Counted from the stretch's first letter, positions 7,682 through 16,592 are shown. The stretch is 64,000 nucleotides of DNA from UBA1189 sp045612065 (GCA_045612065.1 JAZKYH010000050.1:1-64000); one strand, 5' to 3'. The notes: generated by a model from the letters alone, not told the origin. Program-made: numbers and translations.

Positions 7682-8407
7682 ATGAAAAAAGCTTTATTCC
7701 CTTTGATGATATTGCTTGTTGTGGCATGTACAGCAGGTATATACTACTTGCTCTTTGATGAACACTCAACCCTGTTTTATGTCAATACGATAGTTACTTG
7801 CTTGGCCGAAGTGCTGTTGCTTGCCAATATCCCCATCTGGTCGGGCGAGAAGATGATGACGGTAAAGAATGCGGCCGCATCCGTTTCGGTCAATATCTAT
7901 GCCGTGTTGGTATTCCTTTGGACAACAGTCTATACATTGGCCATCTATAATTCCGAGGAAGAGAATTACAAACCTTTGATAATTGGCCTTCTGGGTATCA
8001 CGCTGTTGTTTGTTATTCTTTATGGTGCCACGATGATTGGTGGCGGCGTGACGGAAAAGCATGTGGAGGAACTGCAAACCAAGTCGGCAAGCAAGAAACT
8101 TTTTGTTTTCTCGGTGCAAGAATCGTTCACGAATATCAAAGAGGCGTTACACGATGAAGAGTCAGAGTGGAAAGACGAAACCTTGAAGGCTCTGCGGACG
8201 ATAGCCGACAAGATTGGCGCGATGCCTACTGACAAATTGAGCAAGAATACAGACATAGCCTCTGAGTTGAAGGATCGCATGGATAGCATTGCCGAGATGT
8301 GCGAGGGACTTGCTACAGCAGAAAACAAAGCGGAACAGCAGGCAAAGATTACTCGTAAGGTCAACCAATTAAAGAATTATTTGACAACCATTAAAACGAT
8401 AATGTAA
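7682..8407 (+). CDS. Four-TM protein with helical C-terminus, accessory cluster gene 5
   Basis: 241 residues, family not recognised. Four hydrophobic helices lie at about 4-22, 31-51, 68-90 and 100-121. A cytoplasmic-looking, charged helical region (~130-241) follows, with heptad-like stretches (AEMCEGLATAENKAEQQAKI) suggesting coiled-coil self-association. The gene lies 45 nt after the SPFH-GYF gene and 2 nt before the zinc-ribbon-TM2 gene, so tight coupling is likely. It may be the membrane partner of the SPFH protein; that is inference from position only. Confidence 0.75.
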   Translation: MKKALFPLMILLVVACTAGIYYLLFDEHSTLFYVNTIVTCLAEVLLLANIPIWSGEKMMTVKNAAASVSVNIYAVLVFLWTTVYTLAIYNSEEENYKPLIIGLLGITLLFVILYGATMIGGGVTEKHVEELQTKSASKKLFVFSVQESFTNIKEALHDEESEWKDETLKALRTIADKIGAMPTDKLSKNTDIASELKDRMDSIAEMCEGLATAENKAEQQAKITRKVNQLKNYLTTIKTIM

Positions 8408-8409
8408 CT

Positions 8410-8835
8410 ATGCTAGAAGAAATGAAATGCCCCACATGTGGAGGCGACAAGTTTAAGTTTTTAGGCGGAGACTCGTACAAGTGTGCGTATTGTGGCGCAA
8501 CATTTACCAAAGAGGATGACGAGCCAGAAGTGGAAAAAGAAGTGGTAACACGTGTGGAATACGTACAAGCAACTCCACCTCCCCAATCGCAGTACCAACC
8601 ACAATACCAGGCTTCTTATAGACCTTCAAAGGGAAAGAGTAAAGGGACTGCAGCTCTGTTAGCTTTTTTATTAGGAGATTTGGGTATTCACAAATTCTAT
8701 TTAGGTAAAGGCGGACAAGGTATATTATATCTTTTGTTCTGCTGGACATTTATACCTTGGGTTCTCGCTATTTTTGATTTCTTCATACTTATATGTATGA
8801 GTGATAGTGAGTTTGATCGGAAATACAATTACTAA
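8410..8835 (+). CDS. Zinc-ribbon-TM2 domain protein, accessory cluster gene 6
   Basis: 141 residues. A zinc ribbon (CPTCGG at residues 7-12 and CAYCGA ~27-32) gives a four-Cys metal site. A Pro/Gln-rich linker (ATPPPQSQYQPQYQASY) follows, which could be a ligand for the GYF domain encoded two genes upstream. The C-terminal TM2 domain (~77-141) is clear: AALLAFLLGDLGIHKFYLGK, GGQGILYLLF, then a second helix with the typical D-F. It starts 2 nt after gene 5. TM2 proteins with zinc ribbons are common near stress-envelope genes in many bacteria, but their biochemical role is not established. Confidence 0.9.
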   Translation: MLEEMKCPTCGGDKFKFLGGDSYKCAYCGATFTKEDDEPEVEKEVVTRVEYVQATPPPQSQYQPQYQASYRPSKGKSKGTAALLAFLLGDLGIHKFYLGKGGQGILYLLFCWTFIPWVLAIFDFFILICMSDSEFDRKYNY

Positions 8836-8847
8836 AAGCCTCTCAAA

Positions 8848-9468
8848 ATGAAGAAGATTAATACAATCTCGATGCTATCAATTCTTCTTCTTTTTGCATC
8901 ATGTGGGAATAATGTATGCGAAGAGACGATAGAAAAGCTGGCACTGACAGAGAATGGTTTTTGCAATATCTCGTTAGGTGAAGACGTCTATTCTATTGTT
9001 AACAAATTAGGAGATGTTGATCCGGCCAATTATAGCCATATGTTTAGTTCTAAACTTGAAGAAATCAGAAATTTTAATGGAGTAAATGCACTTGTTGTTG
9101 CGTCATTCCCTTGTATTTATTTGGCTTCTGATTATTCAGGCAATGGTTTATACACTTTTAATCCTGTAAATGCATCAGAACTTATATTAGCGATACCATG
9201 CTATGAGGACTATAATGCAAACTTAGTAGGGAAGCGTTTGGAACTATATGACGCGATATGCAAATATTATCGTCAAGAATTTTCTCCAATTTTAGAAGAT
9301 GTCGATGAGATTTCTACATTCTTTCATATAAGAGTTCCTTCAAAAGCGAGCTCGCTAATAGAACCTAATACTGTAATGGTTCAACAAAATGAAGAAAATG
9401 ATTGTGTTGTTGTCCTGATTGACGACAACGAGGACTGTTATGATCGATGGAGAAAAGGCGAACTCTGA
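8848..9468 (+). CDS. Small lipoprotein, accessory cluster gene 7
   Basis: 206 residues starting with a lipoprotein signal (MKKINTISMLSILLLFASCG; lipobox Cys at 19). The mature part is acidic and family-less to my eye. The N-terminal motif NISLGEDVYSIVNKLG resembles short beta-alpha modules of periplasmic lipoproteins, but no domain is named. It follows the TM2 gene by 12 nt, is A+T-rich, and is the last gene before a 59-nt hairpin, so it probably closes the cluster transcript. Confidence 0.7.
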   Translation: MKKINTISMLSILLLFASCGNNVCEETIEKLALTENGFCNISLGEDVYSIVNKLGDVDPANYSHMFSSKLEEIRNFNGVNALVVASFPCIYLASDYSGNGLYTFNPVNASELILAIPCYEDYNANLVGKRLELYDAICKYYRQEFSPILEDVDEISTFFHIRVPSKASSLIEPNTVMVQQNEENDCVVVLIDDNEDCYDRWRKGEL

Positions 9469-9487
9469 TATAAGATTAGTCTTTTTT

Positions 9488-9546
9488 AAACTTCACGGAG
9501 TTTTCAAAGAATAGGGCAGACGTACTTTGAATACTTCGTGGAGTTT
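9488..9546. repeat. Long imperfect palindrome after the accessory cluster
   Basis: A 59-nt inverted repeat: 9488-9509 pairs with 9525-9546 through 22 positions with one mismatch and two G-T pairs, around a 15-nt loop. No T-run follows on the plus strand; a TTTTTT run precedes it. It could end the cluster transcript, or be a miniature inverted-repeat or REP-like element. The rest of 9547-9836 shows no gene, convincing promoter or repeat. Confidence 0.6.
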
Positions 9547-9836
9547 CGTACTAATCCCTCTCATCCTCGTGCTCTTTCCGCCCAATCCCCAAGCCAAACG
9601 AAAAGAACGCAGCCACGGGCGATTAGAGAAATGCAAAGCGTCAGCAAAACGTGAGTTTTTGAGTTAATAGTTTTTTTTGTTTACTAAGTCTATACCTCCA
9701 ATCTCGATGCCGCGTAAGCAGACCGCAGGATTTGCCTTACATTTTGCCATAAAATTCTTGTACGGGATTTACGAGCGTTTCGTTTTGTGGCTATAAACTT
9801 AGCGGTATTGAGGGGATAAATCTACCTCCCAAATCT

Positions 9837-10178
9837 TTACTTTGTATTCGTGTACCCCTCCTTGATGAGCAGTTCAATAACTTTGGGCTTGAAGTCGCCT
9901 TGGATGATGATTTCGCCCTCTTTGGCCGAGCCACCTACGCCGCAACGGGTCTTGAGGAACTTGGCGAGCTCCTTGAGGTCGTCGTCGGTACCGATGAAGC
10001 CGCGGACGATGGTGACGGTTTTGCCTCCCCGGTGGTTCTTCTCCATCTGCACGCGTAGCTTCTGCTGCTGCTTAGGCAGGGTCTCTGCTTCGGGCTCATC
10101 GTCGGTCACGTAGTTATAGTCGGGGTTGGTGGAGTATACCACCTGCAGGCGGCTTTTCCAATCGTTATCTTTGGCCAT
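9837..10178 (-). CDS. SUI1/YciH-type translation initiation factor
   Basis: 113 residues, with the C-terminal SUI1 (eIF1) domain: KLRVQMEKNHRGGKTVTIVRG, then the LKELAKFLKTRCGVGGSAKEG core and IIQGDFKPKVIELLIKEGY. Bacterial SUI1 proteins (YciH-like) are thought to act on start-site fidelity at the 30S subunit. A longer frame exists upstream (to 10259), but the ATG at 10178 (MAKDNDW) gives the normal family N-terminus. The extension would run into the region of the divergent gene's promoter. Confidence 0.9.
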   Translation of the reverse strand: MAKDNDWKSRLQVVYSTNPDYNYVTDDEPEAETLPKQQQKLRVQMEKNHRGGKTVTIVRGFIGTDDDLKELAKFLKTRCGVGGSAKEGEIIIQGDFKPKVIELLIKEGYTNTK

Positions 10179-10232
10179 AGTGGAAATGTTAAATATGCGG
10201 GGCGAAGGTACGAATATTCCCTGATTTTTTAC

Positions 10233-10240
10233 TATTTTTG
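10233..10240 (+). promoter_or_regulatory. -7 element of the FAH-family hydrolase gene
   Basis: TATTTTTG matches TAnnTTTG, 32 nt before the ATG at 10273, between divergent genes. A clear -33 TTTG at the normal distance is not seen. Confidence 0.5.
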
Positions 10241-10272
10241 CAGTAGAAAAACATATCATGTATTAGTATTCT

Positions 10273-10893
10273 ATGAAGATTATCTGCGTAGGCATGAACT
10301 ATGCCGAACATAATAAGGAACTGAACGGTGGGGTGCTGGTGAAGCCCGATAGTCCCGTCATATTTATGAAACCCGACTCGGCGATACTGAAGGGAGGAAA
10401 GCCTTTCTTTATCCCCGACTTTGCCGAACGCTTCGACTATGAGGCCGAGTTGGTGGTGCGCATCAGCAAGTTGGGCAAGAACATTGCTCCGCGTTTTGCC
10501 CATCGCTACTACGATGCGGTGACTGTGGGTGTAGACATCACGGCACGCGACATGCAGGAGCGCTTCCGTAAGGAGGGACTGCCTTGGGAACTCTGCAAGG
10601 GATTCGACGGCTCGGCCATATTGGGTGACTTCATTCCTGTAGAACGCTTTGCACACATGCAGAACATTCATTTTAATCTGGATATCGATGGTAAGACCGT
10701 GCAGCGTGGACACACCGTGGACATGCTCTTCGGGGTGGACGAGCTGGTAGCCTATGTAAGCCAGTTCTTTATGCTCAAGACGGGCGACCTCATCTTTACG
10801 GGTACTCCCGTAGGCGTTGGCCCTTTGCAGATAGGTCAGCACGTGGAGGGCTTCCTCGAAGGCGAGAAGGTGTTGGCATTCAACGTGAGATAA
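10273..10893 (+). CDS. Fumarylacetoacetate hydrolase family protein
   Basis: 206-residue FAA-hydrolase fold enzyme. Hallmarks are the opening KIICVGMNYAEHNKEL, FMKPDSAI, the metal-binding FDYEAELVVRISK (Glu residues), GVDITARDMQ, and KTGDLIFTGTPVGVGPLQIG near the end. The family cleaves or decarboxylates beta-keto acids (acylpyruvase, oxaloacetate decarboxylase and related activities) using a divalent metal; the substrate here is not deducible. It is transcribed away from the SUI1 gene and lies 51 nt upstream of porU, with a weak terminator between. Confidence 0.9.
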   Translation: MKIICVGMNYAEHNKELNGGVLVKPDSPVIFMKPDSAILKGGKPFFIPDFAERFDYEAELVVRISKLGKNIAPRFAHRYYDAVTVGVDITARDMQERFRKEGLPWELCKGFDGSAILGDFIPVERFAHMQNIHFNLDIDGKTVQRGHTVDMLFGVDELVAYVSQFFMLKTGDLIFTGTPVGVGPLQIGQHVEGFLEGEKVLAFNVR

Positions 10894-10899
10894 AGGCCC

Positions 10900-10931
10900 C
10901 GTACAATAAAGTGCCTCGTTGTACGTTTTTT
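10900..10931 (+). terminator. Weak terminator between the FAH gene and porU
   Basis: A 7-bp stem (CGTACAA at 10900-10906 with TTGTACG at 10919-10925) with a 12-nt loop, followed directly by six T. Being short, it may only attenuate read-through into porU. Confidence 0.5.
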
Positions 10932-10944
10932 CTCTTGTAAGGAG

Positions 10945-13900
10945 ATGGCTCGATTGTCAATGAAGCGATATATACTGTTCTTTTGTATTTGTGCTCTCGC
11001 ACTGTTGCCTGCCAAGGCACAAGGTGAGATGGAGGTGGACTGGGCTGCGTATGCGCAGGATACGGTACCGCCCGTATATATGCACAGCATAGACCTTGGC
11101 TACGACTGTGCGCATGAGTATACGGCAACCATCGAATACCCCGAGTTGGTGCCGATGACCGCTTCGGAGGTTGCCCGCTACAGACTTCCCGCTACAGAGG
11201 GACAGCCCGAGTGGCCTGTGATAGAGGTGCACAAGGGCATTAGTGCCAAGCGCGGGCAGTTGGATATCTCGTTCACCCCTATGGTATGGCGGGATGGCAA
11301 GTATTGGCGCATACAATCGTTTACGTTGAAGGTTCATCAGATGGCCCGGGCCTCTCAAAGGCGCAGTGGGGCTGATGTGGATGGTCGCTATGCGGCACAC
11401 TCTGTTCTTTCCGAGGGACGTTGGGTGAAGCTGCGCGTTGCCGACAATGGCATCCATATGCTCACTCTTTATAACCTCAAACAGATGGGCTTCAATGACC
11501 TCAGCAAGGTGCGTCTCTATGGTTATGGAGGCCATCTGCTCTCAGAGACTGATCCTGGTCAATGGCCTGATGACCTCTGCGAGGTACCTCTGTGGCGTGG
11601 TGACGACCGCATACTTTTCTATGCCCAAGGACCAGTGCAATGGACATTGGAAGGGGACGATACTTTCACGCATACACGCAATCCCTATTCAGACTATGGA
11701 TATTATTTCTTGACGGAGGGTGAGACTTCGCAATCCAATACCGTTCCCACAACTGTGCTCCCTGTTACGGGTGAGGCTGCCATTGAGACTACTCCCGCCC
11801 ACGGTTTGTACGAGGTGGATGATTATGCTTGGTATCACGGTGGCCGGAAGTTGGTGGAGAGTTACGACTACATGAATGGCAGTGTCCGAAGCTATTCGTT
11901 GCATGCCGTTGCCGCACTTCCGCTTCATGACGCGGTGCTTGATGTGTGCTTCACGCACAATGGCTCTACCACAAGCTCAGTTGCAGTTGCGGTGAATGAT
12001 GCCTCGGTGGGTGCTTTGACGTTAAGGGCTATCAGTGGTCACGATGAGGCAGCAGAGTCAACTCAAAGCTTTTCCGTGGACTTGGATGAAGCGAATGCTC
12101 TGCAAAAGGTGACGCTCGCCCATCGTCGTGGGGCAGGCGTGTCGGGACGTCTTGACTATTTGCGCCTTAACTATACTCGAATCATCGATACGAATGTTCC
12201 CATCTATGCTGCCAGCCCGGGTATTCACACCTATTGCATCGGAGATGCAGGGATGTGGGGCCATGAGAACGTGGCGGTGTGGCGCATCACCGATGCATCG
12301 GCCATAGAGCCCATAGCCTATGATAAGGCAACAGCCACCTTTACGGCCGATGGCAAGCGTGGCGATATTTTTATCGCTTTCGATACAAAGGGCGCTTATC
12401 CTGTTCCCGAGGTAGTAGGTGAGGTCGCCAATCAGGACCTGCACGCTACCGCAACCACAGACTATGTCATCATTGTGCCAGCCAGTGGTAAGCTCACTGC
12501 TCAGGCCGAGCGCCTGGCGGCATTACATCGTGCACAGCGTGGACTCACCGTCAAGGTGGTGCGTGCCGATGAGGTGTACAATGAGTTTTCTTCGGGTACT
12601 CCCGATGCCACGGCTTATCGCCGCTATATGAAGATGCTTTACGACCGTGTCGAAACAGTTGAAGATGCGCCCAAGTACCTGTTGCTCTTTGGTGATGGCG
12701 CATGGGACAACCGTATGTTGTCATCGGCATGGGAGGGTGTGTCTCCCGATGATTATTTGCTTTGCTACGAGTCGGCAAACTCGTTTAATGCGGTCTATTC
12801 GCATGTGGTCGAAGATTATTTTGCTTTGCTTGATGATGGCGAAGGTGCCAATTTGCAATTGGATAAGGTGGATATTGGTGTTGGGCGTTTCCCTGTAACT
12901 ACTTCCGCTCAAGCTCGTGAGGTCGTGGATAAGTTGGAGGCCTATATGGCAAATATTCATGCTGGCGCTTGGAAGAATACCATTCTCATGTTGGGCGATG
13001 ATGGTGATGCCAACCGTCATATGTCCGATGCAGAGTCGGTGGCTCAGATGCTTGAAGCTGAATATCCCGATTATATGGTCAAGCGTATCTATTGGGATGC
13101 TTTCCCCATGGAATCTACCTCAACGGGTAATGGGTATCCTGCTGTGCGCAAGCGACTGCTTGAACTCTTCAATGAAGGAGCACTTATGGTCAATTATAGT
13201 GGACATGGAGCACCTGATGTGATATCTCATGAATTGGTCATCAATAAAACCGACATGGAGGGGCTGCGTTCGCCTCGTTTGCCAGTGTGGGTCACCGTGT
13301 CGTGTGATATTACGCCATTCGATAATTCGGTGCAGTCGTTCGGAGAGTCGGCGTTTCTAAATTCTAAGGGTGGTGCTATTGGTTTGCTTACCTCTACCCG
13401 TACCACTTATGCAGAGCAGAATAAACGCATCAATTATTTCTTTTCGAAGTATGCATTTGCACGTGGTGAGGATAGCCGTCGCTTAAGTCTTGGCGATGCC
13501 TTGCGTATGGCAAAATGCAACCTGATAACTACAGGAAACTCATCGTTGGACGACAAGAGTAGTAATAAGCTCAATTATGTGCTGATTGGTGACCCTGCTC
13601 TTGTGGTGGGCAATACGGACTACCACATGGTAGTGGACGAACTGGATGGTGTGTCTTTGAGTAGTGGGCAGGAGGTGTTGCTCAAGGCTGGTGCAGAGGT
13701 CGTGGTGCAGGGACATGTGGAAACATTGGGAGGGTCCTTGGCGGAAGATTTCTCGGGTGTACTATATGCCTCGGTGTTTGACAACTTGGAGGAGGTGACC
13801 TGCCGTAACAACACTAATGACCCGGAACTGACTCCTTTCGTCTATCATGAACGTACGAAGAAGTTTTTTGTGGGTAGCGACTCGGTGAGGGATGGGCGAT

Positions 13901-14709
13901 TTACTTTCACCTTCCGTGTGCCCATGGATATCAACTATTCGATGAAGAGTGGGCTTGTTAACCTGTATGCGATTGATGATAAACATGAGCGTGAGGCTAA
14001 GGGTACGTGTGAGGACTTCATTTTGGGAGATACTGAGGAAAATCTGAAAAACGATGGCATGGGACCTGAGATCGAACTTTATCTCAACTCACCGAACTTT
14101 GTCTCGGGTGGTCGGATTAATGAAACTCCATTGCTTGTTGTCAAGTTGGAGGATGCCGATGGAGTCAATACGGCGGGTGGACTTGGGCACAACTTGACGG
14201 CCATCATTGATGGTAAGGCTTCGATGAGCTATAACCTGAACGAATATTATCGTTCTGACATTGGAGCATATACCCGGGGAACGGTATCGTATCTGCTCCC
14301 AGAACTCTCTGAGGGTGTGCATACGTTGATGTTCCGTGCTTGGGATATGATGAACAACTCTTCTGTGGCGACGATTGAGTTTGAGGTGGTCAAGGGATTA
14401 GCTCCCAGCATCTTCCACGTTCAGGCTTTGCCTGATTTGTTACAGGGTACAACTACCTTTGTGCTCACGCACGATCGTCCTGAGAATGAGGTGGAAGTAG
14501 CTATTGAGGTTTTTGATATGTCGGGTCGTATCGTGTGGAGTCATAACGAGCAGACTATATCATCTGGCAATACATATAGTTTCTGCTGGAGTCAGTGTAG
14601 TGCTTCGGGACAACCTTTGGGCGAGGGAGTGTACCTTTATCGAGTGGTAGTGACTTCACCGTCGGGCTCGTCGGCCAGCAAGGCACAAAAAATGGTACTC
14701 ATCCGTTGA
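10945..14709 (+). CDS. porU: Type IX secretion system sortase PorU (C25 cysteine protease)
   Basis: 1254 residues. PorU is the surface sortase that removes the C-terminal signal from type IX cargo and attaches the protein to lipopolysaccharide. A signal peptide precedes AQG (residue ~26). The gingipain-like C25 domain spans about 510-860 with KYLLLFGDGAWDN, IGVGRFPV, the catalytic His in NYSGHGAPD (His754) and catalytic Cys in VTVSCDITPFDN (Cys787). Beta-rich modules follow, and the end resembles a type IX C-terminal domain (IEVFDMSGRIV, GEGVYLYRVVV). AAGGAG directly abuts the ATG at 10945; the ATG at 10960 (MKRYILF) is an equally plausible start. porV follows 48-63 nt downstream. Confidence 0.95.
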   Translation: MARLSMKRYILFFCICALALLPAKAQGEMEVDWAAYAQDTVPPVYMHSIDLGYDCAHEYTATIEYPELVPMTASEVARYRLPATEGQPEWPVIEVHKGISAKRGQLDISFTPMVWRDGKYWRIQSFTLKVHQMARASQRRSGADVDGRYAAHSVLSEGRWVKLRVADNGIHMLTLYNLKQMGFNDLSKVRLYGYGGHLLSETDPGQWPDDLCEVPLWRGDDRILFYAQGPVQWTLEGDDTFTHTRNPYSDYGYYFLTEGETSQSNTVPTTVLPVTGEAAIETTPAHGLYEVDDYAWYHGGRKLVESYDYMNGSVRSYSLHAVAALPLHDAVLDVCFTHNGSTTSSVAVAVNDASVGALTLRAISGHDEAAESTQSFSVDLDEANALQKVTLAHRRGAGVSGRLDYLRLNYTRIIDTNVPIYAASPGIHTYCIGDAGMWGHENVAVWRITDASAIEPIAYDKATATFTADGKRGDIFIAFDTKGAYPVPEVVGEVANQDLHATATTDYVIIVPASGKLTAQAERLAALHRAQRGLTVKVVRADEVYNEFSSGTPDATAYRRYMKMLYDRVETVEDAPKYLLLFGDGAWDNRMLSSAWEGVSPDDYLLCYESANSFNAVYSHVVEDYFALLDDGEGANLQLDKVDIGVGRFPVTTSAQAREVVDKLEAYMANIHAGAWKNTILMLGDDGDANRHMSDAESVAQMLEAEYPDYMVKRIYWDAFPMESTSTGNGYPAVRKRLLELFNEGALMVNYSGHGAPDVISHELVINKTDMEGLRSPRLPVWVTVSCDITPFDNSVQSFGESAFLNSKGGAIGLLTSTRTTYAEQNKRINYFFSKYAFARGEDSRRLSLGDALRMAKCNLITTGNSSLDDKSSNKLNYVLIGDPALVVGNTDYHMVVDELDGVSLSSGQEVLLKAGAEVVVQGHVETLGGSLAEDFSGVLYASVFDNLEEVTCRNNTNDPELTPFVYHERTKKFFVGSDSVRDGRFTFTFRVPMDINYSMKSGLVNLYAIDDKHEREAKGTCEDFILGDTEENLKNDGMGPEIELYLNSPNFVSGGRINETPLLVVKLEDADGVNTAGGLGHNLTAIIDGKASMSYNLNEYYRSDIGAYTRGTVSYLLPELSEGVHTLMFRAWDMMNNSSVATIEFEVVKGLAPSIFHVQALPDLLQGTTTFVLTHDRPENEVEVAIEVFDMSGRIVWSHNEQTISSGNTYSFCWSQCSASGQPLGEGVYLYRVVVTSPSGSSASKAQKMVLIR

Positions 14710-14772
14710 GCTGAGGCAATAAAATAGCTCCTTATGAGTTGTATATAGGTATAGTTTTTGCAAGATTTACGT

Positions 14773-15999
14773 ATGAAAAAGATATTTCTTTTAATAGCTG
14801 TGGTGTTGGGTGTCAACATCTCGCTCTTTGCTCAGGCTGATAACAAGGCGAAGAATATGTTCAACCCTGTACTCACGGGTGTTACCTCTTTGTCTATTGC
14901 TCCTGACTCACGTGCAGGTGCTATGGGTGATGTGGGTGCTGCTACTGATCCTGATGTGAACTCTCAGTATTGGAATCCTGCGAAATATCCCTTTGCGATT
15001 AGTCCTGCGGGCTTCTCTTTAGCCTATACTCCTTGGTTGCGTCAGTTGGTGAGTGATATTGACTTAGCTAATCTTGTGGGTTACTATCGTATAGGAGACT
15101 ATCAGGCTATCAGTGGTTCGCTTACCTATTTCTCATTGGGTGAGGTGTATGTTGGCGATATTGGTAGTGCGCAGACAATCAAACCTTACGAGATGGCTGT
15201 AGACTTTGCTTATTCGCGCATGTTGTCGGAGACTTTCTCGGCTTCGGTAGGTTTGCGATACATCGTGTCGGACCTCAACTATAACTATGATGAGGATGTT
15301 GAGGTAGGGCAGGCTTTTGCTGCTGACATTGCGATGTTTTACTCCAATTATATCTTTTTAGGTCGTCGCGAGTGTATGCTTAATCTTGGTCTCAATGCTT
15401 CGAACATTGGTAGCAAGATTTCCTATGACGGAGGACAAACGAACCAGTTTATTCCTACAAACTTACGCCTTGGTGCATCAATCATGGTTCCAATCGATGC
15501 GTACAATACTTTCTCTATCAGTGCTGACGTGAACAAGCTTATGGTGCCCACCAAACCTTCGTATCAGCAGTTTCTCGATGAGAATTATGCGGATTTGGGA
15601 TTGCCGTCGCCTGAAGATGAGAAGTATACTTATGCCTCGGATTATCAGTCATGGCTCGATGATAATGGCTATAATGACATGTCTGCCATTTCGGGTATCT
15701 TCAAGTCGTTCGCCGATGCTCCTGGCGGATTCCGTGAGGAGTTGCAAGAAATCTATTGGGGTGTGGGTGTTGAGTATGCCTACAATAACCAGTTCTTCCT
15801 TCGCGGTGGTTACCACTACGAGAACGAGTATAAGGGAAACCGTAAATACTTCACCCTTGGTACGGGTTTCAAAATGAGTGTGTTTTCGCTCGATGCCGCT
15901 TATCTTATCTCAACGGCGCAGAGTAATCCGCTTGACCAGACCCTACGCTTCACCTTGTCATTCGATATGGATGGCATACGTGAGATATTGGGAAGATAA
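14773..15999 (+). CDS. porV: Type IX secretion system outer-membrane protein PorV (LptO)
   Basis: 408 residues with signal peptide MKKIFLLIAVVLGVNISLFA. This is a FadL-like outer-membrane beta-barrel; family motifs are ITSLSIAPDSRAGAMGDVGA-like text near residue 40, NSQYWNPAKYPF, and PWLRQLVSDIDLANL. PorV accepts cargo from the translocon and brings it to the PorU sortase, so adjacency to porU is functional. The ATG at 14773 is chosen; the frame extends to a TTG at 14758 which overlaps a promoter-like TAGTTTTTG (14752-14760). Confidence 0.95.
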   Translation: MKKIFLLIAVVLGVNISLFAQADNKAKNMFNPVLTGVTSLSIAPDSRAGAMGDVGAATDPDVNSQYWNPAKYPFAISPAGFSLAYTPWLRQLVSDIDLANLVGYYRIGDYQAISGSLTYFSLGEVYVGDIGSAQTIKPYEMAVDFAYSRMLSETFSASVGLRYIVSDLNYNYDEDVEVGQAFAADIAMFYSNYIFLGRRECMLNLGLNASNIGSKISYDGGQTNQFIPTNLRLGASIMVPIDAYNTFSISADVNKLMVPTKPSYQQFLDENYADLGLPSPEDEKYTYASDYQSWLDDNGYNDMSAISGIFKSFADAPGGFREELQEIYWGVGVEYAYNNQFFLRGGYHYENEYKGNRKYFTLGTGFKMSVFSLDAAYLISTAQSNPLDQTLRFTLSFDMDGIREILGR

Positions 16000-16052
16000 A
16001 CACAGTGTGCAATTTGATAAGTTACAATTTGTGATTCTGTTATCGCTGAACT

Positions 16053-16115
16053 CAAAATTGTCAAATCGTCAAATTGTAAATAAATCGTAAACAGTAAATA
16101 GCTAAATAGTAAATG
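16053..16115 (+). repeat. Short A+T word repeats running into the ispF start codon
   Basis: The 113-nt porV-ispF gap is built of near-repeats of 7-9 nt: AATTGTCAAATCGTCAAATTG, then TAAATAAATCGTAAACAG and AAATAGCTAAATAGTAAATG. The last copy contains the ispF ATG (16113). No hairpin or terminator is visible. Confidence 0.55.
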
Positions 16116-16592
16116 CGTATACGTGTAGGATTCGGATTTGATGTCCATAAGTTTGCTGAAAATCGTGAGCTATGGCTCGGTGGTATTCGCCTTGAACATG
16201 ATAGAGGTCTGCTTGGGCACTCTGATGCCGATGTACTCATCCATGCTATTTGCGATGCTCTGCTCGGTGCTGCTCATATGAGAGATATCGGTTATCATTT
16301 CCCGGACAATGCGGGTGAGTTTAAGAACATCGACAGTAAGATACTCCTGCGCCGTACTGTAGAACTTATCGCTACAAAAGGATATCACGTGGGTAATATC
16401 GATGCTACAGTATGTGCCGAGCGTCCCAAACTGAAAGCCCATATCCCCTTGATGCAGCAAACTCTGGCTGATGTTATGGGTGTCGATGAAGAGGATGTCA
16501 CTATCAAGGCTACCACAACGGAAAAACTCGGTTTTACCGGTCGTGAAGAGGGTATCTCGGCTTATGCTACGGTGCTAATCGAAAAGTCGTAG
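16113..16592 (+). CDS. ispF: 2-C-methyl-D-erythritol 2,4-cyclodiphosphate synthase
   Basis: 159 residues, the typical IspF length. IspF forms the cyclic diphosphate of the non-mevalonate (MEP) isoprenoid pathway in the cytoplasm, as a Zn-dependent trimer. Visible are the metal ligands in GFDVH (Asp10, His12), LGHSDADVLIHAICDALLGA, GYHFPDN, and KATTTEKLGFTGREEGI near the C-terminus. The gene lies downstream of porV and convergent with the NSS transporter gene (33 nt apart). Confidence 0.96.
   Translation: MRIRVGFGFDVHKFAENRELWLGGIRLEHDRGLLGHSDADVLIHAICDALLGAAHMRDIGYHFPDNAGEFKNIDSKILLRRTVELIATKGYHVGNIDATVCAERPKLKAHIPLMQQTLADVMGVDEEDVTIKATTTEKLGFTGREEGISAYATVLIEKS

Noticed and set aside
2681..9468. 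Prophage or toxin-immunity (RHS/T6SS) island
   Set aside because: No phage structural, integrase or secretion-effector gene is present; the YD-like protein lacks a cage core and toxin tip, and the SPFH protein's 'virion core' label is only a family name.
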